A stretch of DNA of 64,000 nt from Alteromonas lipotrueiana (GCF_019249245.1 NZ_JAESDK010000005.1:62001-126000), one strand, 5' to 3'; positions 27,446-36,276 are shown, numbered from the stretch's first letter. Numbers and translations are program-made. The notes: a model not told the origin generated them from the letters alone.

Positions 27446-27721
27446 ATGAAGTTGCATGATGATATCCATAATTATTATGAACACCTGGTCACCGAGCATA
27501 TTCAAAAACTGGGATTAGATAAAAATAACTCAGCCGATTATCTGGCCGATGTTTGCTGTCTGGCATTAAACCAGGTACCGCCAAGATACATTCGTTATGA
27601 AGTAGATATGGCCTTTTACTTACCACAAAGCGAGCGTCGACAAATGGAGATGAACGTACAGTATGCCGTTGAAAAAGCAGTGGCTTTTTTGAAGAAAAAC
27701 AGTAAGCGAGAAACAAAATAA
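27446..27721 (+). CDS. ComFB-family small protein
   Basis: A 91-residue protein with the pattern A-D-V-C-C-L-A-L-N-Q-V-P-P-R-Y-I-R-Y-E-V-D-M, which defines the late competence protein ComFB family. Some members are reported to bind cyclic dinucleotides, but the function in gammaproteobacteria is not settled. I chose the ATG at 27446 with GGGAAG upstream; an upstream in-frame ATG at 27413 has no ribosome binding site. The gene ends ten bases before the 3' end of the convergent ffs gene. Confidence 0.8.
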   Translation: MKLHDDIHNYYEHLVTEHIQKLGLDKNNSADYLADVCCLALNQVPPRYIRYEVDMAFYLPQSERRQMEMNVQYAVEKAVAFLKKNSKRETK

Positions 27722-27730
27722 AAGCAGATT

Positions 27731-27842
27731 GGGTGGCAGGCTTCCAGCCGCATCTCGGCACATGAGTCGTCTGCTGCGGCTGCTCCCTTCCAGGCCTGAC
27801 CGAGTTCACAGAGTATCACTGCAAGAGGACCAAAAGCCCACC
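27731..27842 (-). ncRNA. ffs: Signal recognition particle 4.5S RNA
   Basis: On the minus strand the core CGGTCAGGCCTGGAAGGGAG, followed by CAGCC, and the opposing strand GTGCCGAGATG-CGGCTGG form the SRP domain IV hairpin that binds Ffh. The ends GGTGGGC and GCCTGCCACCC close the terminal helix. The length of about 112 bases matches the E. coli RNA (114). The RNA targets nascent membrane proteins together with Ffh. Confidence 0.95.
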
Positions 27843-27889
27843 ATTGATACGCTGGCCTGAAAGCGTCTGCTTCCTAACCAGCGGCGCGC

Positions 27890-27918
27890 ATTATGACGTC
27901 TTGTTTAACAAGTTTCAA
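27890..27918 (-). promoter_or_regulatory. Strong sigma-70 promoter of ffs
   Basis: On the minus strand TTGAAA (27918-27913) and CATAAT (27895-27890) are separated by exactly 17 bases. They are followed by a GC-only GCGCGCCGC discriminator typical of stringently controlled stable RNA genes. The -35 overlaps the stop codon of the leucine dehydrogenase gene. Initiation about seven bases downstream would give a leader of roughly 40 bases before the mature RNA, presumably removed by RNase P. Confidence 0.75.
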
Positions 27919-28973
27919 CCTTTGATTGCAAAACGCTCTTCAGCAATCATATTTGCTACCCGATTGGTCGCTTTTTGCTCAGTATCGGCACGAGTGAAGA
28001 TTTCATTCAGAGTATCGCCAATCTGTTCAATATGCTCCCGCATAGCGGTGTCTGAGGAGGTTTCCATACGCTGATGATAAATGTCTATCACCCCACCTGC
28101 GTTAATTACATAGTCTGGCGCATATAAAATGCCCTGACGCTGTAAAATGTCACCCAATTCTTCGCGTGCTAACTGATTGTTCGCCGCACCCGCAATTACC
28201 TGGGCTTTAATGGTGGGTAAGGTCACATCGTTAATGGATGCGCCCATTGCACAAGGGGCCACCACATCAACATCCAGCGCATAGATTTCTTCAGGGGCAA
28301 CTGCATTAGCGCCTAACTCATTAACTGCACGCTCTACCCCTTCAGGATAAATATCGGTCACGTACAGTTCAGCACCGGCTTCTTTCAGGTGTTTTGCCAG
28401 ACGGTAACCAACATGTCCCATCCCCTGAATAGCCACTTTTACTCCCTGAAGGTCGCGATCTAATTTGTATTTCACGGCGGCGCGTAGTCCAACAAATACA
28501 CCATAAGCCGTAGAGGGCGCCGGGTTACCATCGGGTTTTTCTCCGGCAATATGATATTGCGCATTAACACCGGCAATAAATTCGGACTCTTCAGCCATAA
28601 TCTGCAAATCAGTGACCGCAATACCTGAATCTTCAGCAGTAAAATATTTACCGCCTAATGAATCAACAAACTTACCCATTGCCGTCATCATTTCAGGGGT
28701 TTTTGCTTTACGCGGATCGCCAATAATAACTGACTTGCCACCGCCCAGCTTAAGATTTGCCATTGCCGCTTTGTAAGTCATACCTTTTGACAGACGCAAG
28801 ACATCAGTAAGCGCTTCGGCGCTGTTGATATAAGGCCACATACGACAGCCGCCCAGAGCTGGGCCAAGATTGGTATTGTGAACAGCGATGATGGCGCTTA
28901 GACCCGCTTCTTCATCGTGATAAAATGCGACGTGTTCGTGCTTATCAAACTCTGGGTGATCGAAAACCGCCAT
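27915..28973 (-). CDS. ldh: Leucine dehydrogenase-type amino acid dehydrogenase
   Basis: A 352-residue NAD-dependent enzyme of the Glu/Leu/Phe/Val dehydrogenase family. L-G-P-A-L-G-G-C-R-M-W and K-G-M-T-Y-K-A-A-M-A-N-L-K-L-G-G-G-K-S-V-I carry the substrate-binding and catalytic lysines, and G-M-G-H-V-G-Y-R-L-A-K-H-L is the Rossmann nucleotide-binding loop. The length and the H-P-E-F-D-x-H-E start match leucine dehydrogenases, which oxidatively deaminate branched-chain amino acids. A phenylalanine preference cannot be excluded given the aromatic catabolic genes nearby. A divergent Lrp/AsnC-type gene probably controls it. Confidence 0.87.
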   Translation of the reverse strand: MAVFDHPEFDKHEHVAFYHDEEAGLSAIIAVHNTNLGPALGGCRMWPYINSAEALTDVLRLSKGMTYKAAMANLKLGGGKSVIIGDPRKAKTPEMMTAMGKFVDSLGGKYFTAEDSGIAVTDLQIMAEESEFIAGVNAQYHIAGEKPDGNPAPSTAYGVFVGLRAAVKYKLDRDLQGVKVAIQGMGHVGYRLAKHLKEAGAELYVTDIYPEGVERAVNELGANAVAPEEIYALDVDVVAPCAMGASINDVTLPTIKAQVIAGAANNQLAREELGDILQRQGILYAPDYVINAGGVIDIYHQRMETSSDTAMREHIEQIGDTLNEIFTRADTEQKATNRVANMIAEERFAIKG

Positions 28974-29163
28974 AGACCCTCTAATATGTAGAATTTAGTT
29001 TACGCAATGATAGCGAAAATCACGGAGGATATGCGTTGCAAAGTTTGTTAATGGATTTAACACCATGAGATAATCTTACTATAAACCCCGATGCGCTAGG
29101 ACGTTTATCCTATAAAGCTTTTTATTGTATAATGCACATCATCATTGGTTGGACAAGACAGTA

Positions 29164-29631
29164 ATGAAATTAGATAAATTTGACCGTGAAATCTTGCGGG
29201 TTTTACAACAAGATGCGACCGTTTCAATGGCAGATTTAAGCCAACGGGTGGGCTTGTCGCATACACCGTGCTGGCGTCGTGTTAAACGAATGGAAGCCGA
29301 CGGTATTATCATTGGTAAAGTTACCCTGTTAAACAGTAAAAAACTCAATCTGGGTGTCTCGGTTTTTATCTTTGTTACCTTGAAAAACCATGATGGCGAC
29401 TCGCTAACCGACTTTGAGCAGGCCGTCCAGTCTGTGGATGAGATTGTTGAATGCCACACAACCAGTGGCGAAAAAGATTATTTGCTGAAAGTTGTGGTTG
29501 AAAGCATCGAAGAATACGAAACACTTTTAAAGTCTAAGCTAACGCATTTACCTTTAGTTGACCATTTAAGCTCTACGTTTGCCTTAAAGCAGGTAAAAAA
29601 CACCACGGAACTGCCGATCAAACAGCAATAG
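29164..29631 (+). CDS. Lrp/AsnC-family transcriptional regulator
   Basis: A 155-residue regulator with an N-terminal helix-turn-helix (L-D-K-F-D-R-E-I-L-R-V-L-Q-Q-D-A and L-S-Q-R-V-G-L-S-H-T-P-C-W-R-R-V-K-R-M) and a C-terminal RAM ligand-binding domain (V-D-E-I-V-E-C-H-T-T-S-G-E-K-D-Y-L-L-K-V-V). Members sense amino acids and usually control an adjacent catabolic gene, here the divergent leucine dehydrogenase. I chose the ATG at 29164 because a TATAAT box (29128-29133) overlaps the upstream in-frame start at 29125. Confidence 0.9.
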   Translation: MKLDKFDREILRVLQQDATVSMADLSQRVGLSHTPCWRRVKRMEADGIIIGKVTLLNSKKLNLGVSVFIFVTLKNHDGDSLTDFEQAVQSVDEIVECHTTSGEKDYLLKVVVESIEEYETLLKSKLTHLPLVDHLSSTFALKQVKNTTELPIKQQ

Positions 29632-29668
29632 TTTATGCCTTATTTGCCTGTCTGCAACCCTATAACAA

Positions 29669-30325
29669 CTATGCCGGCGCATCACTTTGGTTTTCTGGTC
29701 GCGCCGCAATAAACGCGGGCAATTGCTCGCAGTTGTTTACAATTTTATTTATCTGAGGATACTGCGATAAATCAATTCCGAAGCGTTTTGCATTATAGGC
29801 CTGGGGTACTAAACAGGTATCTGCCAGCGATACGGTAAAATCAAAGCAATATTTTCCAGACTGATTAACCAACCGCTTTTCTAATGCATCAAACCCTGTC
29901 CGAATCCAGAGTGCAGCCCACTCGAGCTGTTTTGGCTTGGCAATACCAAACTCGGCTTCCAGTGCCTGCATTATTCGTAAATTGCCCAATGGCTGAATAT
30001 CACAGGCGATATCCTGAGCTAATGCTCTTACCCGGGCTCTTTCTACGGGGTCTTCAGGCAGTAACATACAACCCTGCGGATACCTTTCATCAAGATACTC
30101 AATGATACTGAGCGACTGATTAAGTACGATGTCTTCATTTTCATCAATCAGGGTGGGGACTAATGCACTTGGGTTCAGACGCGTGTAGTTTACCTGGTGT
30201 TGTTCGCCTCCATCTTTGACCAAATGAACGGGCACATACTCGTATTCAAGCTGTTTGAGATTCAACGCAATTCGAACCCGGTAACTGGCTGTAGAACGCC
30301 AGTATCCATACAGTTTCAATGCCAT
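29669..30325 (-). CDS. maiA: Maleylacetoacetate isomerase
   Basis: A 218-residue zeta-class glutathione transferase-fold enzyme. The N-terminal Y-G-Y-W-R-S-T-A-S-Y-R-V-R-I-A-L contains the family's glutathione-binding Ser position (S-S-C-S-x-R in eukaryotes, S-T-A-S-Y-R here). N-P-S-A-L-V-P-T-L and N-Q-S-L-S-I-I-E-Y-L-D-E complete the glutathione site. It isomerises maleylacetoacetate to fumarylacetoacetate in tyrosine breakdown. It follows fahA by 17 bases, ending the homogentisate operon. Confidence 0.95.
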   Translation of the reverse strand: MALKLYGYWRSTASYRVRIALNLKQLEYEYVPVHLVKDGGEQHQVNYTRLNPSALVPTLIDENEDIVLNQSLSIIEYLDERYPQGCMLLPEDPVERARVRALAQDIACDIQPLGNLRIMQALEAEFGIAKPKQLEWAALWIRTGFDALEKRLVNQSGKYCFDFTVSLADTCLVPQAYNAKRFGIDLSQYPQINKIVNNCEQLPAFIAARPENQSDAPA

Positions 30326-30342
30326 AGTATGTGCCCTGTTTA

Positions 30343-31356
30343 TTATTTTTTGAGGGGTTTAATTTGTTGTTCAATTGTGCCAAAAATGCTGTGACCTGAA
30401 GCATCCTGCATTTCCATTTTTATGGTGTCGCCAAACTGCATAAAAGGAGTAGCTGGCTTGCCATCACGAATGGTTTCAATCATGCGCACTTCGGCCAGAC
30501 ACGAATACCCCACTCCACCATCTTTAATAGCTGAACCGTGTTCGGTACCTTGTTTGTTAGACACAGTGCCCGAACCGATAATAGCTCCGGCTCCCAGGTT
30601 GCGGCTTTTGGCTGCATGGCTGATCAGCTGAGCAAAGTTGAAGGTCATGTCTTCACCCGCTTCAGGCTTTCCAAACAACTGACCATTGTAAGTAGAGCAT
30701 AAGGGCAAATGAACTTTTGAATCGTTCCAGGCGTCGCCCAGTTCGTCAGGCGTAACGGCCACGGGTGAAAAACTGGAAGCCGGTTTAGACTGAAAAAAGC
30801 CGAAGCCTTTAGCCAGTTCACCCGGTATCAGCCCACGCAAAGAAACATCATTTACCAACATGATTAAGCGTATACGACTTTGGGCATCGTCCACCGAACA
30901 TTGCATAGGCACATCATCGGTGATTACCGCCACTTCACCTTCAAAGTCCACACCCCACTCGTCACTGGGCAGCACCACATCGTCACGAGGACCTATAAAG
31001 TCATCGCTGCCGCCCTGATACATCAGCGGGTCGGTCCAAAAACTTTCGGGCATTTCGGCCCCACGAGCCTTGCGCACTAACTCTACGTGATTAACATAAG
31101 CGCTGCCATCGGCCCACTGATAGGCTCGCGGTAATGGCGACTCACACCGCTCCTGGTCAAAGTTTTCGTGTTCGGTTTGGCGTTTGTTAAGCGCGTCATA
31201 ACGCTGTACCAACTGACCTTCCAGAGTGTGCCAGTTATCGAGCAGCTGTTGCATGGTTTCGGCTATATCAGAAACCTGACAGGTTACCGCTAAATCGCGC
31301 GAAACCAGCATAAGCTGTCCATCGCGTGTGTTGTTTTTATAGGTTGCTAATTTCAT
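30343..31356 (-). CDS. fahA: Fumarylacetoacetate hydrolase family protein
   Basis: A 337-residue FAH-fold enzyme that splits fumarylacetoacetate into fumarate and acetoacetate. Metal ligands are expected in the D-F-E-G-E-V-A-V-I segment and in the later N-D-V-S-L-R region. The substrate site segment G-A-G-A-I-I-G-S-G-T-V-S-N is also visible. An AAGGGAG ribosome binding site precedes the ATG. It lies between hmgA and maiA, in the order of an aromatic catabolic operon, which fixes the substrate. Confidence 0.92.
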   Translation of the reverse strand: MKLATYKNNTRDGQLMLVSRDLAVTCQVSDIAETMQQLLDNWHTLEGQLVQRYDALNKRQTEHENFDQERCESPLPRAYQWADGSAYVNHVELVRKARGAEMPESFWTDPLMYQGGSDDFIGPRDDVVLPSDEWGVDFEGEVAVITDDVPMQCSVDDAQSRIRLIMLVNDVSLRGLIPGELAKGFGFFQSKPASSFSPVAVTPDELGDAWNDSKVHLPLCSTYNGQLFGKPEAGEDMTFNFAQLISHAAKSRNLGAGAIIGSGTVSNKQGTEHGSAIKDGGVGYSCLAEVRMIETIRDGKPATPFMQFGDTIKMEMQDASGHSIFGTIEQQIKPLKK

Positions 31357-31383
31357 TGCTATCTTGCTCCCTTAGCTGACAAA

Positions 31384-32526
31384 CTATTCTGCCCGCCAGC
31401 TGTATACATATTCTGGATTTTCCACCGCCAGCGCGGCGTCTGTAGCGTTCAGTGCATCGCGGGTATCAACCATAACGGCCACTTCATCAGTGAACGTTTT
31501 CTTATGCGCCCGACCCGCAGCAAAAGCTTTGGGATGCGGGCCATGGGTAAAGCCTGCAGGATGAAACGTCACCATGCCCTTTTCGATATTATCGCGGCTG
31601 AAAAAATCGCCGGCGTGATAAAACAGAACTTCGTCGTAATCGTCATTGTTGTGATAAAAGGGGACTTTTAACGCGCCCGGGTCAGACTCAATGGGTCTTG
31701 GTACAAAGGTACATACCACAAATCTGGCTGCTACAAAGGTGGTATGAGCCGAAGGCGGCAAATGATACCGGTGGCTCATTAAAGGCCGAATGTCACGCCA
31801 GTTAAGACGTACAACACTTAGGTCCCCATGCCATCCAATAGCATCAAGCGGATTATAAGGGTAGGTAATTAGCGAGCGCTGATGATGGCGTTTTACTTCT
31901 ACCTGCCACTGGTTTTCGTCTTGCTGCGCTAAAAAGGTGTCATTAATTTGCGGAGTATCAAGTACCGCCGGATCAAAAATAGCGTGTCCGCCTACCATTC
32001 CTTTTTCCGGAAGCTGGTACGCATCATTGGTGGCCTCTATCATTAATACCTGCATACTACCAGCCGGCTCTAGCCGCCACATAGTAGACCGGGGGATGAC
32101 AATATAATCACCCTCACGTAACGATAAATGTCCGTAATCACAATACAGCTCGCCCTCGCCTTCATGAATAAACAAAAGTTCATCGCCATCGGCGTTTCGG
32201 GCCAGTTTGGACATGGCCTTTTTGCAGTGCCATAACCGGTACTGACAATGCGCGTTGCTAAGTATTGAAGGTGCATCAAAGGGGCTGTCGCATACCGGCG
32301 TATGATCGGTACCCGACAGCTGGTTTAAATCAAATGCACGGGGCCTTAATGGCCCCTCCCACTCGCTCCACCCGGTAGGTGCATGCTTGTGATGCATATG
32401 CGTTGCAGGGCCAAAAAAACCATTTCGACCAAGCTCTCGCTCATAAATTCCTTTTTCAGGAAAGTCGGCGTGAGCCTGACGCGAATGGGTTCCCTGCGCA
32501 GTAGGAAACCGAATCCAGTTACGCAT
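31384..32526 (-). CDS. hmgA: Homogentisate 1,2-dioxygenase
   Basis: A 380-residue cupin-fold iron dioxygenase that opens the ring of homogentisate to maleylacetoacetate. E-G-E-G-E-L-Y-C-D-Y-G-H lies in the first cupin, and the iron site is expected in F-H-P-A-G-F-T-H-G-P-H-P. It is shorter than the roughly 430-residue enzymes of Pseudomonas and animals and may belong to a compact bacterial branch. The start overlaps the hppD stop by eight bases, showing translational coupling. Confidence 0.93.
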   Translation of the reverse strand: MRNWIRFPTAQGTHSRQAHADFPEKGIYERELGRNGFFGPATHMHHKHAPTGWSEWEGPLRPRAFDLNQLSGTDHTPVCDSPFDAPSILSNAHCQYRLWHCKKAMSKLARNADGDELLFIHEGEGELYCDYGHLSLREGDYIVIPRSTMWRLEPAGSMQVLMIEATNDAYQLPEKGMVGGHAIFDPAVLDTPQINDTFLAQQDENQWQVEVKRHHQRSLITYPYNPLDAIGWHGDLSVVRLNWRDIRPLMSHRYHLPPSAHTTFVAARFVVCTFVPRPIESDPGALKVPFYHNNDDYDEVLFYHAGDFFSRDNIEKGMVTFHPAGFTHGPHPKAFAAGRAHKKTFTDEVAVMVDTRDALNATDAALAVENPEYVYSWRAE

Positions 32527-33625
32527 CTTGCTGCTCTTGAGTAATTACACCCCGACGAATCTGATCTTCTTCAATCGATTCAAATAAGGCTTTAAAGTTA
32601 CCTTCACCAAAGCCTTCGTTCCCTTTACGCTGAATAATTTCAAAGAACACCGGACCAATAACGGTATCGGTAAATATTTGTAATAAGATGCCGTCTTTTG
32701 TGGGTGCGCCATCAATTAAAATCTTCAGTTCTTGCAGTTTTTCAAGGTCTTCCGTATGACCTTCTACTCGATCATTTACAGCTTCGTAGTAGGTGTCAGG
32801 CGTATTCATAAACTTCATGCCACGCTTTTTCAGATCCATTACAGTCTGATAAATATCATCAGAAGTCATAGCAATATGCTGAATACCTTCACCCTTGTAT
32901 TCGCGGATAAACTCTTCAATCTGTGATTTGTCATCAGAAGATTCATTGATAGGAATACGAATTTTGCCGCACGGTGATGTCATCGCCTTACTTACCAGTC
33001 CGGTAAGTTTGCCTTCAATATCAAAGTAGCGAATTTCTCTGAAGTTACCTAAACGCTCATAAAAGTTCGCCCATACCGCCATATTGCCGCGACGTACATT
33101 ATGAGTAAGGTGATCAACCACTGTCAGACCCGCTTGTGCTTTACTCATGCGCTCATCAGCATCATCGTAAAACCTGAAATCGACTTCATAAATGTTGCTG
33201 TCCTGATAACGGTCGACAAAGTACAGCGTACTTTCACCAATGCCATACACCGCCGGAATATTCAGCTCCATCGGACCAAGGTTGCCCGAAAATTGTTTCG
33301 CGCCATTGTCAAGCGCATGTGACATCGCTTTTGAAGCATCTTTAACCCGAAAGGCCATACCGCACACACTAGGGCCGCGCAAACGAGCAAATTCTGCTGC
33401 CTGCGAGGTCGGTTCTGCATTAACAATAAAATTAATATCGTTCTGTTTATACAACCAAACTTCTTTTGATTTGTGTTTGGCCACTTCGGCAAAGCCCAAC
33501 AGCGAGAAAAGTTGTTTCAGCGCATCAATACCCGCTTTATCCGCAGCGGTGTATTCGACGAATTCGAAACCATCAGTGCCCAGAGGGTTATAAGAAATAT
33601 CGGTTTGAGATTGTGCCTGAGACAT
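32519..33625 (-). CDS. hppD: 4-Hydroxyphenylpyruvate dioxygenase
   Basis: A 368-residue enzyme that converts 4-hydroxyphenylpyruvate to homogentisate. It has two vicinal-oxygen-chelate domains. The three iron ligands are seen as H in V-D-H-L-T-H-N-V, H in I-Q-H-I-A-M-T-S and E in F-F-E-I-I-Q-R-K-G. L-L-Q-I-F-T is also conserved. It is the first gene of the hppD-hmgA-fahA-maiA operon, starting about 200 bases after the end of tyrR. Confidence 0.96.
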   Translation of the reverse strand: MSQAQSQTDISYNPLGTDGFEFVEYTAADKAGIDALKQLFSLLGFAEVAKHKSKEVWLYKQNDINFIVNAEPTSQAAEFARLRGPSVCGMAFRVKDASKAMSHALDNGAKQFSGNLGPMELNIPAVYGIGESTLYFVDRYQDSNIYEVDFRFYDDADERMSKAQAGLTVVDHLTHNVRRGNMAVWANFYERLGNFREIRYFDIEGKLTGLVSKAMTSPCGKIRIPINESSDDKSQIEEFIREYKGEGIQHIAMTSDDIYQTVMDLKKRGMKFMNTPDTYYEAVNDRVEGHTEDLEKLQELKILIDGAPTKDGILLQIFTDTVIGPVFFEIIQRKGNEGFGEGNFKALFESIEEDQIRRGVITQEQQDA

Positions 33626-33781
33626 AAAAGCGCCTTAATTATTTACAAAGTATTCACACACTAAACAATAAAATAACGGCGCTGAAAAGTTTTCACATAG
33701 AATAACTGGCAGGGGGAGAATGCTACTAAGTGTAACGAATAGCTTCCACTTTTAACGAGGGTCGATTTTAAATAGAGAGAA

Positions 33782-33804
33782 CGCCTGCTCAGAGCCAGCA
33801 GGCG
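33782..33804 (-). terminator. Probable terminator after tyrR
   Basis: CGCCTGCT and AGCAGGCG form an eight-base-pair stem with a seven-base loop shortly after the tyrR stop. The following minus-strand sequence is T-rich (TTCTCTCTATTT) but not a clean T run. Confidence 0.55.
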
Positions 33805-33829
33805 TAAACCAAAGCGGACTAAAGCGGAA

Positions 33830-35386
33830 TTAAAACTTTACAGTCGCTTTATTGATTCCGTAATCACGAAGTTTATTAGCAATAGCGGTATGGCTTAGTC
33901 CCAGCTTTTTAGCTAACTGCCGGGTGCTGGGGTACGACGGGTACAGTCGCTTAAGCAAATCACGTTCAAACTTTTTCACTTCTTCATCAAGTGAGCCATT
34001 AAAGTTTTCATCAATGTAAGACATGCTTGGCGCGCAACTTGGTAGCTGTATGTCTTCTTTAGTTACCTCTTTGCCATCTAGTAACGACAGCGCTCGGAAC
34101 AAAGCGTTTTGTAGTTGTCGAACATTGCCTGGCCATGGATATTGTTGCAAAAACTCCACGCAGGATTTGCTAAGCTTGGCCGGGCGGCGACCCAACTTAG
34201 AGCTATGCTGCACAATAAACGCTTCGGCCAGCGGCACAATATCCGCTTTTCGCTCTTTTAAAGACGGCATCACCAGACTTAAGACATTCAGCCGGTAATA
34301 CAACTCTTTTCGAAAACGGCCTTCTTCAACTAATTGCCCCAAATCGCGGCAGGTAGTACAGATAAAACGTACATCAATACTCACCGGGCGGTCATCTCCG
34401 ACCCGTCTGAACTCACCATTTTCCATTACCCGCAATAACTTCGCCTGAAGCTGGGCAGACATATCAGCAATTTCATCAAGCAGTAATGTTCCGCCAGCGG
34501 CCAGCTCTAATAGTCCGGCCTTACCTTCTGGCTGATTGAATGCCCCGGCCGCATAACCAAACAATTCGGTTTCGGCGACACTATCGGGTAACGAGGCGCA
34601 GTTTAATGCCAAAAATTCGCCTTCGTTTCGGCGGCTCGCCTGATGGCACGCTTTAGCTATCATTTCTTTGCCGGTCCCGGTTTCGCCAAAAATTAAAATA
34701 GGCGCATCAAGATCGGCTATTTTTCTGGCTTCACGAACGGTTTTGGCCATGGCAGGCGACTGTACGATAAAGTGGTCAAAGCTGTCACAATCGTTTTGAT
34801 GGAAGGCGCTAAATTGCTGACCAAGTCGTATTTCTGATTTTAGCAGCACCACCGCACCTGCGATTATTGTACCGTCTTCGCCATCTGGAACATGAATAGG
34901 TAATACATCAGCCAGGTAATCCTGCTGTATAAACTGCACTTTAACTGACTGGGGACGAAGATCATCCGCTTCAATCCAGCGGTGAAAGTTGAAGCCTTTC
35001 ACCCACTCTTCTAATTCGGTTTTTTTAATCTCGCTGAGGGATAATTCTAATCCGCTGGTAACTGCTTCGTTACACATTAAAATTTGCCCACGGGTATCGA
35101 CAGAAAAAACAGGATCGGGAAGCGTTTGTAAGATGGCAGAAAGTTGATTTCTTTCCCGTTCTGCAGGCATAAACGGCGTTGTTTTAACGTCATCGATACC
35201 TTCGATTCGACGTATTTTGGGCATCAGATGCTGGAAGTCAGCAAATTCGATATTGGGAAAATTAAGAAAAATCTTGCCGCCCACATCAATTTCGATTCCA
35301 CGTAAATCGATTTCGTGGGCGACCAGTATATCCAGAACGTCCTGAGTAATACCCAGTCTGTCCTGACAGATTATCTCTAAGCGCAT
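33830..35386 (-). CDS. tyrR: TyrR/PhhR-type regulator of aromatic amino acid genes
   Basis: A 518-residue regulator. It has an N-terminal ACT domain (M-R-L-E-I-I-C-Q-D-R-L-G-I-T-Q-D-V-L), a PAS domain (L-P-D-P-V-F-S-V-D), an AAA+ domain with Walker A G-E-T-G-T-G-K-E and a C-terminal helix-turn-helix (S-T-R-Q-L-A-K-K-L-G-L-S-H-T-A-I). The sigma-54 contact loop, normally G-A-F-T-G-A, reads G-A-F-N-Q-P. As in E. coli TyrR, it therefore probably acts on sigma-70 promoters. It binds phenylalanine or tyrosine and likely controls phhA and itself through the two TyrR boxes. Confidence 0.93.
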   Translation of the reverse strand: MRLEIICQDRLGITQDVLDILVAHEIDLRGIEIDVGGKIFLNFPNIEFADFQHLMPKIRRIEGIDDVKTTPFMPAERERNQLSAILQTLPDPVFSVDTRGQILMCNEAVTSGLELSLSEIKKTELEEWVKGFNFHRWIEADDLRPQSVKVQFIQQDYLADVLPIHVPDGEDGTIIAGAVVLLKSEIRLGQQFSAFHQNDCDSFDHFIVQSPAMAKTVREARKIADLDAPILIFGETGTGKEMIAKACHQASRRNEGEFLALNCASLPDSVAETELFGYAAGAFNQPEGKAGLLELAAGGTLLLDEIADMSAQLQAKLLRVMENGEFRRVGDDRPVSIDVRFICTTCRDLGQLVEEGRFRKELYYRLNVLSLVMPSLKERKADIVPLAEAFIVQHSSKLGRRPAKLSKSCVEFLQQYPWPGNVRQLQNALFRALSLLDGKEVTKEDIQLPSCAPSMSYIDENFNGSLDEEVKKFERDLLKRLYPSYPSTRQLAKKLGLSHTAIANKLRDYGINKATVKF

Positions 35387-35399
35387 AGCTCACTCTGCA

Positions 35400-35417
35400 T
35401 GTAAAGTATATTTTACA
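35400..35417 (-). promoter_or_regulatory. Perfect TyrR box upstream of tyrR
   Basis: The 18-base palindrome TGTAAA-N6-TTTACA matches the TyrR consensus exactly. It starts 14 bases upstream of the tyrR ATG, so binding here should repress tyrR itself. Confidence 0.85.
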
Positions 35418-35466
35418 GAGTATCACAAGGCTATAACATGTGAAGCCTTTTTTAAACTTAAACGGT

Positions 35467-36276
35467 TTAGTTCTGGCCGCTGACCTGCTTATTTTTAGGC
35501 GGGAACAACGGCTCAAACAATCCCATCTTTTTAGCCTTCTCTACCATAGCCATAATATCTTGTTCGGCCAGCGTAAATAAGTCATCAAAATCAGGCAGTA
35601 TATAGTACAAAGGCTGCATTATATCGATACGATAAGGTGTTCTAAGTGCATCGATAGGGTCTAACGGTGCTCTGACCGGTTTGTCGCTTTCTAGCGAATA
35701 AACGGTTTCGCCTGGCGATGATAAAATCCCTCCGCCAAAAATACGCAAACCTTCTGAGGTATTTACCAGTCCGAACTCAACCGTAAACCAGTACAAGCGA
35801 GCCAGGTAAACACGATCTTCTTTACTGGCTTTTAAACCCAACTTTCCATAAGTATGGGTAAAATGAGCAAACGCCGGGTTTGTTAATAACGGACAATGGC
35901 CATACACCTCGTGAAAAATGTCGGGCTCTTGTAGATAATCAAACTCTTCACGGGTCCGAATAAATGTTGCCACTGGAAATTCTTTGTTTGCCAGCAACCG
36001 AAAGAACTCTGAAAAATTAATCAGCGCGGGGACTTCAGCTGTGCGCCAGCCTGTAGACTGTTGAAGACGTTTATTTAAATCAGGCAACTGAGGAATTTCT
36101 TTGGCGCTTAATCCAATGTAGTCCAACCCGTCATGATATTGCTGACAAGCACGCCCCTGAATCAAACCCGCCTGGCGCTCGTACAGCTCAGACCATATTT
36201 GATTTTCTTCTGCGCTCCACTGAATATACCCCTGGGTATCAGATTCTCTTGACTTGTAGCCAGTTGACTTTGCCAT
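35467..36276 (-). CDS. phhA: Phenylalanine 4-monooxygenase
   Basis: A 269-residue pterin-dependent hydroxylase that converts phenylalanine to tyrosine. The non-haem iron is held by the two histidines of P-D-I-F-H-E-V-Y-G-H-C-P and the glutamate in W-F-T-V-E-F-G-L-V. The length is that of bacterial enzymes, without the animal regulatory domain. The pterin-recycling gene phhB, often adjacent, is not next to it or elsewhere in the window. tyrR lies 80 bases downstream in the same direction. Confidence 0.96.
   Translation of the reverse strand: MAKSTGYKSRESDTQGYIQWSAEENQIWSELYERQAGLIQGRACQQYHDGLDYIGLSAKEIPQLPDLNKRLQQSTGWRTAEVPALINFSEFFRLLANKEFPVATFIRTREEFDYLQEPDIFHEVYGHCPLLTNPAFAHFTHTYGKLGLKASKEDRVYLARLYWFTVEFGLVNTSEGLRIFGGGILSSPGETVYSLESDKPVRAPLDPIDALRTPYRIDIMQPLYYILPDFDDLFTLAEQDIMAMVEKAKKMGLFEPLFPPKNKQVSGQN

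Noticed and set aside
33626-33781. TyrR box upstream of hppD
   Set aside because: Several TGTAA or TTTACA half-sites occur, but none pairs with a second half at the right six-base spacing.
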